From: Bacteroidota bacterium
GTDB lineage: Bacteria; Bacteroidota; Bacteroidia; JABEUT01
Direction of reading: 5' to 3'
DNA length: 41,014 nucleotides
Assembly: GCA_013285655.1 (NCBI GenBank)
Contig: JABDHI010000007.1
Location: 1 to 41,014, forward strand
In this document: piece by piece, positions 40,679 to 41,014 of the stretch
How the letters are laid out: every line of letters begins with the position of its first letter
Position numbering within the stretch: the first letter of the stretch is position 1
Position numbers and translations under genes: made by a program
Notes under the pieces: model-generated
Database searches by the model: none
What the model was told of the DNA's origin: nothing
What the model saw: only the letters and a program-made list of their open reading frames with translations

Positions 40679-40716
40679 CCCCTCTCTATTTTATAGAGGG
40701 GGGGGGTAGGGGTGAG
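40679..40716. repeat. Palindrome with G9 tract between cinA and kdsB
   Basis: The plus strand reads cccctctctattttatagag followed by nine Gs (40698-40706) and taggggtgag. The stem is ccctct/agaggg with an AT-rich loop. It lies directly after the cinA stop and resembles the CCCCTCTCC...GGGGTGAG intergenic repeats common in Bacteroidota. It has no T-run in the cinA direction. Confidence 0.5.
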
Positions 40717-40718
40717 TA

Positions 40719-41014
40719 TTATTTAGCAAGAATTTCCTTACGCAATAAATTTAGGGCTGTTAAGCCGGTTACTACAATGTTCCTTTCCCTATCGCCCCCA
40801 AATTGAAAGCGTTTGCTAAATACCTTAGTTGGGGTTGCAATTGCAATCCAAACAGTACCAACTGGTTTTTCGGCTGTTCCGCCATCGGGGCCCGCAATAC
40901 CCGATACGGCAATACAATATGTAGTATTCAATTTATTTCGGCCATTAGCTGCCATCAGTTCTACGACTTCTTGCGAAACGGCACCATACTTTTGAAGTAT
41001 CTCTTTGCTTACAC
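40719..41014 (-). CDS. cinA: CinA C-terminal domain, nicotinamide-nucleotide amidase, partial
   Basis: 3' part of a CinA-like protein; the 5' part lies beyond the window edge. The frame is open to base 41014 (V-S-K-E-I-L-Q-K-Y-G-A-V-S) and ends with TAA at 40719-40721. The core CIAVSGIAGPDGGTAEKPVG is the family signature of the amidase domain, which deaminates nicotinamide mononucleotide in NAD recycling; the missing N-terminal part is usually a MoaB-type domain (ADP-ribose pyrophosphatase in CinA). Whether it is the full CinA fusion cannot be seen. Confidence 0.92.
   Translation of the reverse strand, partial: VSKEILQKYGAVSQEVVELMAANGRNKLNTTYCIAVSGIAGPDGGTAEKPVGTVWIAIATPTKVFSKRFQFGGDRERNIVVTGLTALNLLRKEILAK

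Overview
The window is a chromosomal segment of a member of the Bacteroidota, probably near Chitinophagia/Sphingobacteriia. This rests on the 16S rRNA, promoters with the phylum-specific -7 box TAnnTTTG, A-rich start regions without Shine-Dalgarno sequences, and phylum-typical genes: a type IX secretion sorting domain, GldA, DUF4270, a RicT/PSP1 protein and an HU-CCDC81/SPOR protein. Genus and species cannot be named from sight.

Layout. 1-5371: 3' end of rpoB, complete rpoC and its terminator. 5446-7200: a TlpA-like redoxin, a small membrane protein and a weakly coding stretch. 7203-12680: a complete rRNA operon (tandem promoters, boxA sites, 16S, tRNA-Ile(GAT), tRNA-Ala(TGC), 23S, 5S, terminator) with visible precursor-processing stalks. 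12782-15815: an orphan Imm26-like gene, gldA with a DUF4184 membrane protein, and an OsmC protein. 16091-20347: a one-domain glycogen-synthase-like protein, an overlapping DUF4270 lipoprotein and glmS. 20351-24756: TM2 protein, superoxide dismutase, methyltransferase, LpxL-type acyltransferase, desaturase, lipoprotein. 24763-29281: a secreted Cys-rich protein, aspS, a DUF922-like protease and metK. 29368-33161: a large SBBP/PKD adhesin-like T9SS cargo gene broken by one missing base. 33234-34403: ricT-like. 34400-38553: an eight-gene minus-strand operon headed by an ArsR-family repressor and rich in AHSA1/SRPBCC domains. 38688-41014: HU-CCDC81/SPOR protein, kdsB and the 3' part of cinA.

The plus-strand left half is core information processing (RNA polymerase, rRNA). 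glmS, LpxL, kdsB, the SPOR protein and the desaturase serve the envelope. The most unusual unit is the ArsR-AHSA1 operon: its promoter -7 box lies exactly between two arms of a 13/14 inverted repeat, a likely autoregulatory operator, and it encodes four AHSA1 domains, a PhnB-like VOC protein, an alpha/beta hydrolase, a DUF4287 protein and a DoxX membrane protein. Other notable points are duplicated rRNA promoters, a dispersed 19-bp-arm palindrome seen twice, five convergent gene pairs with no room for terminators (two share a 4-bp palindromic stop), and the frameshifted T9SS gene. No CRISPR array, insertion sequence or phage was seen.
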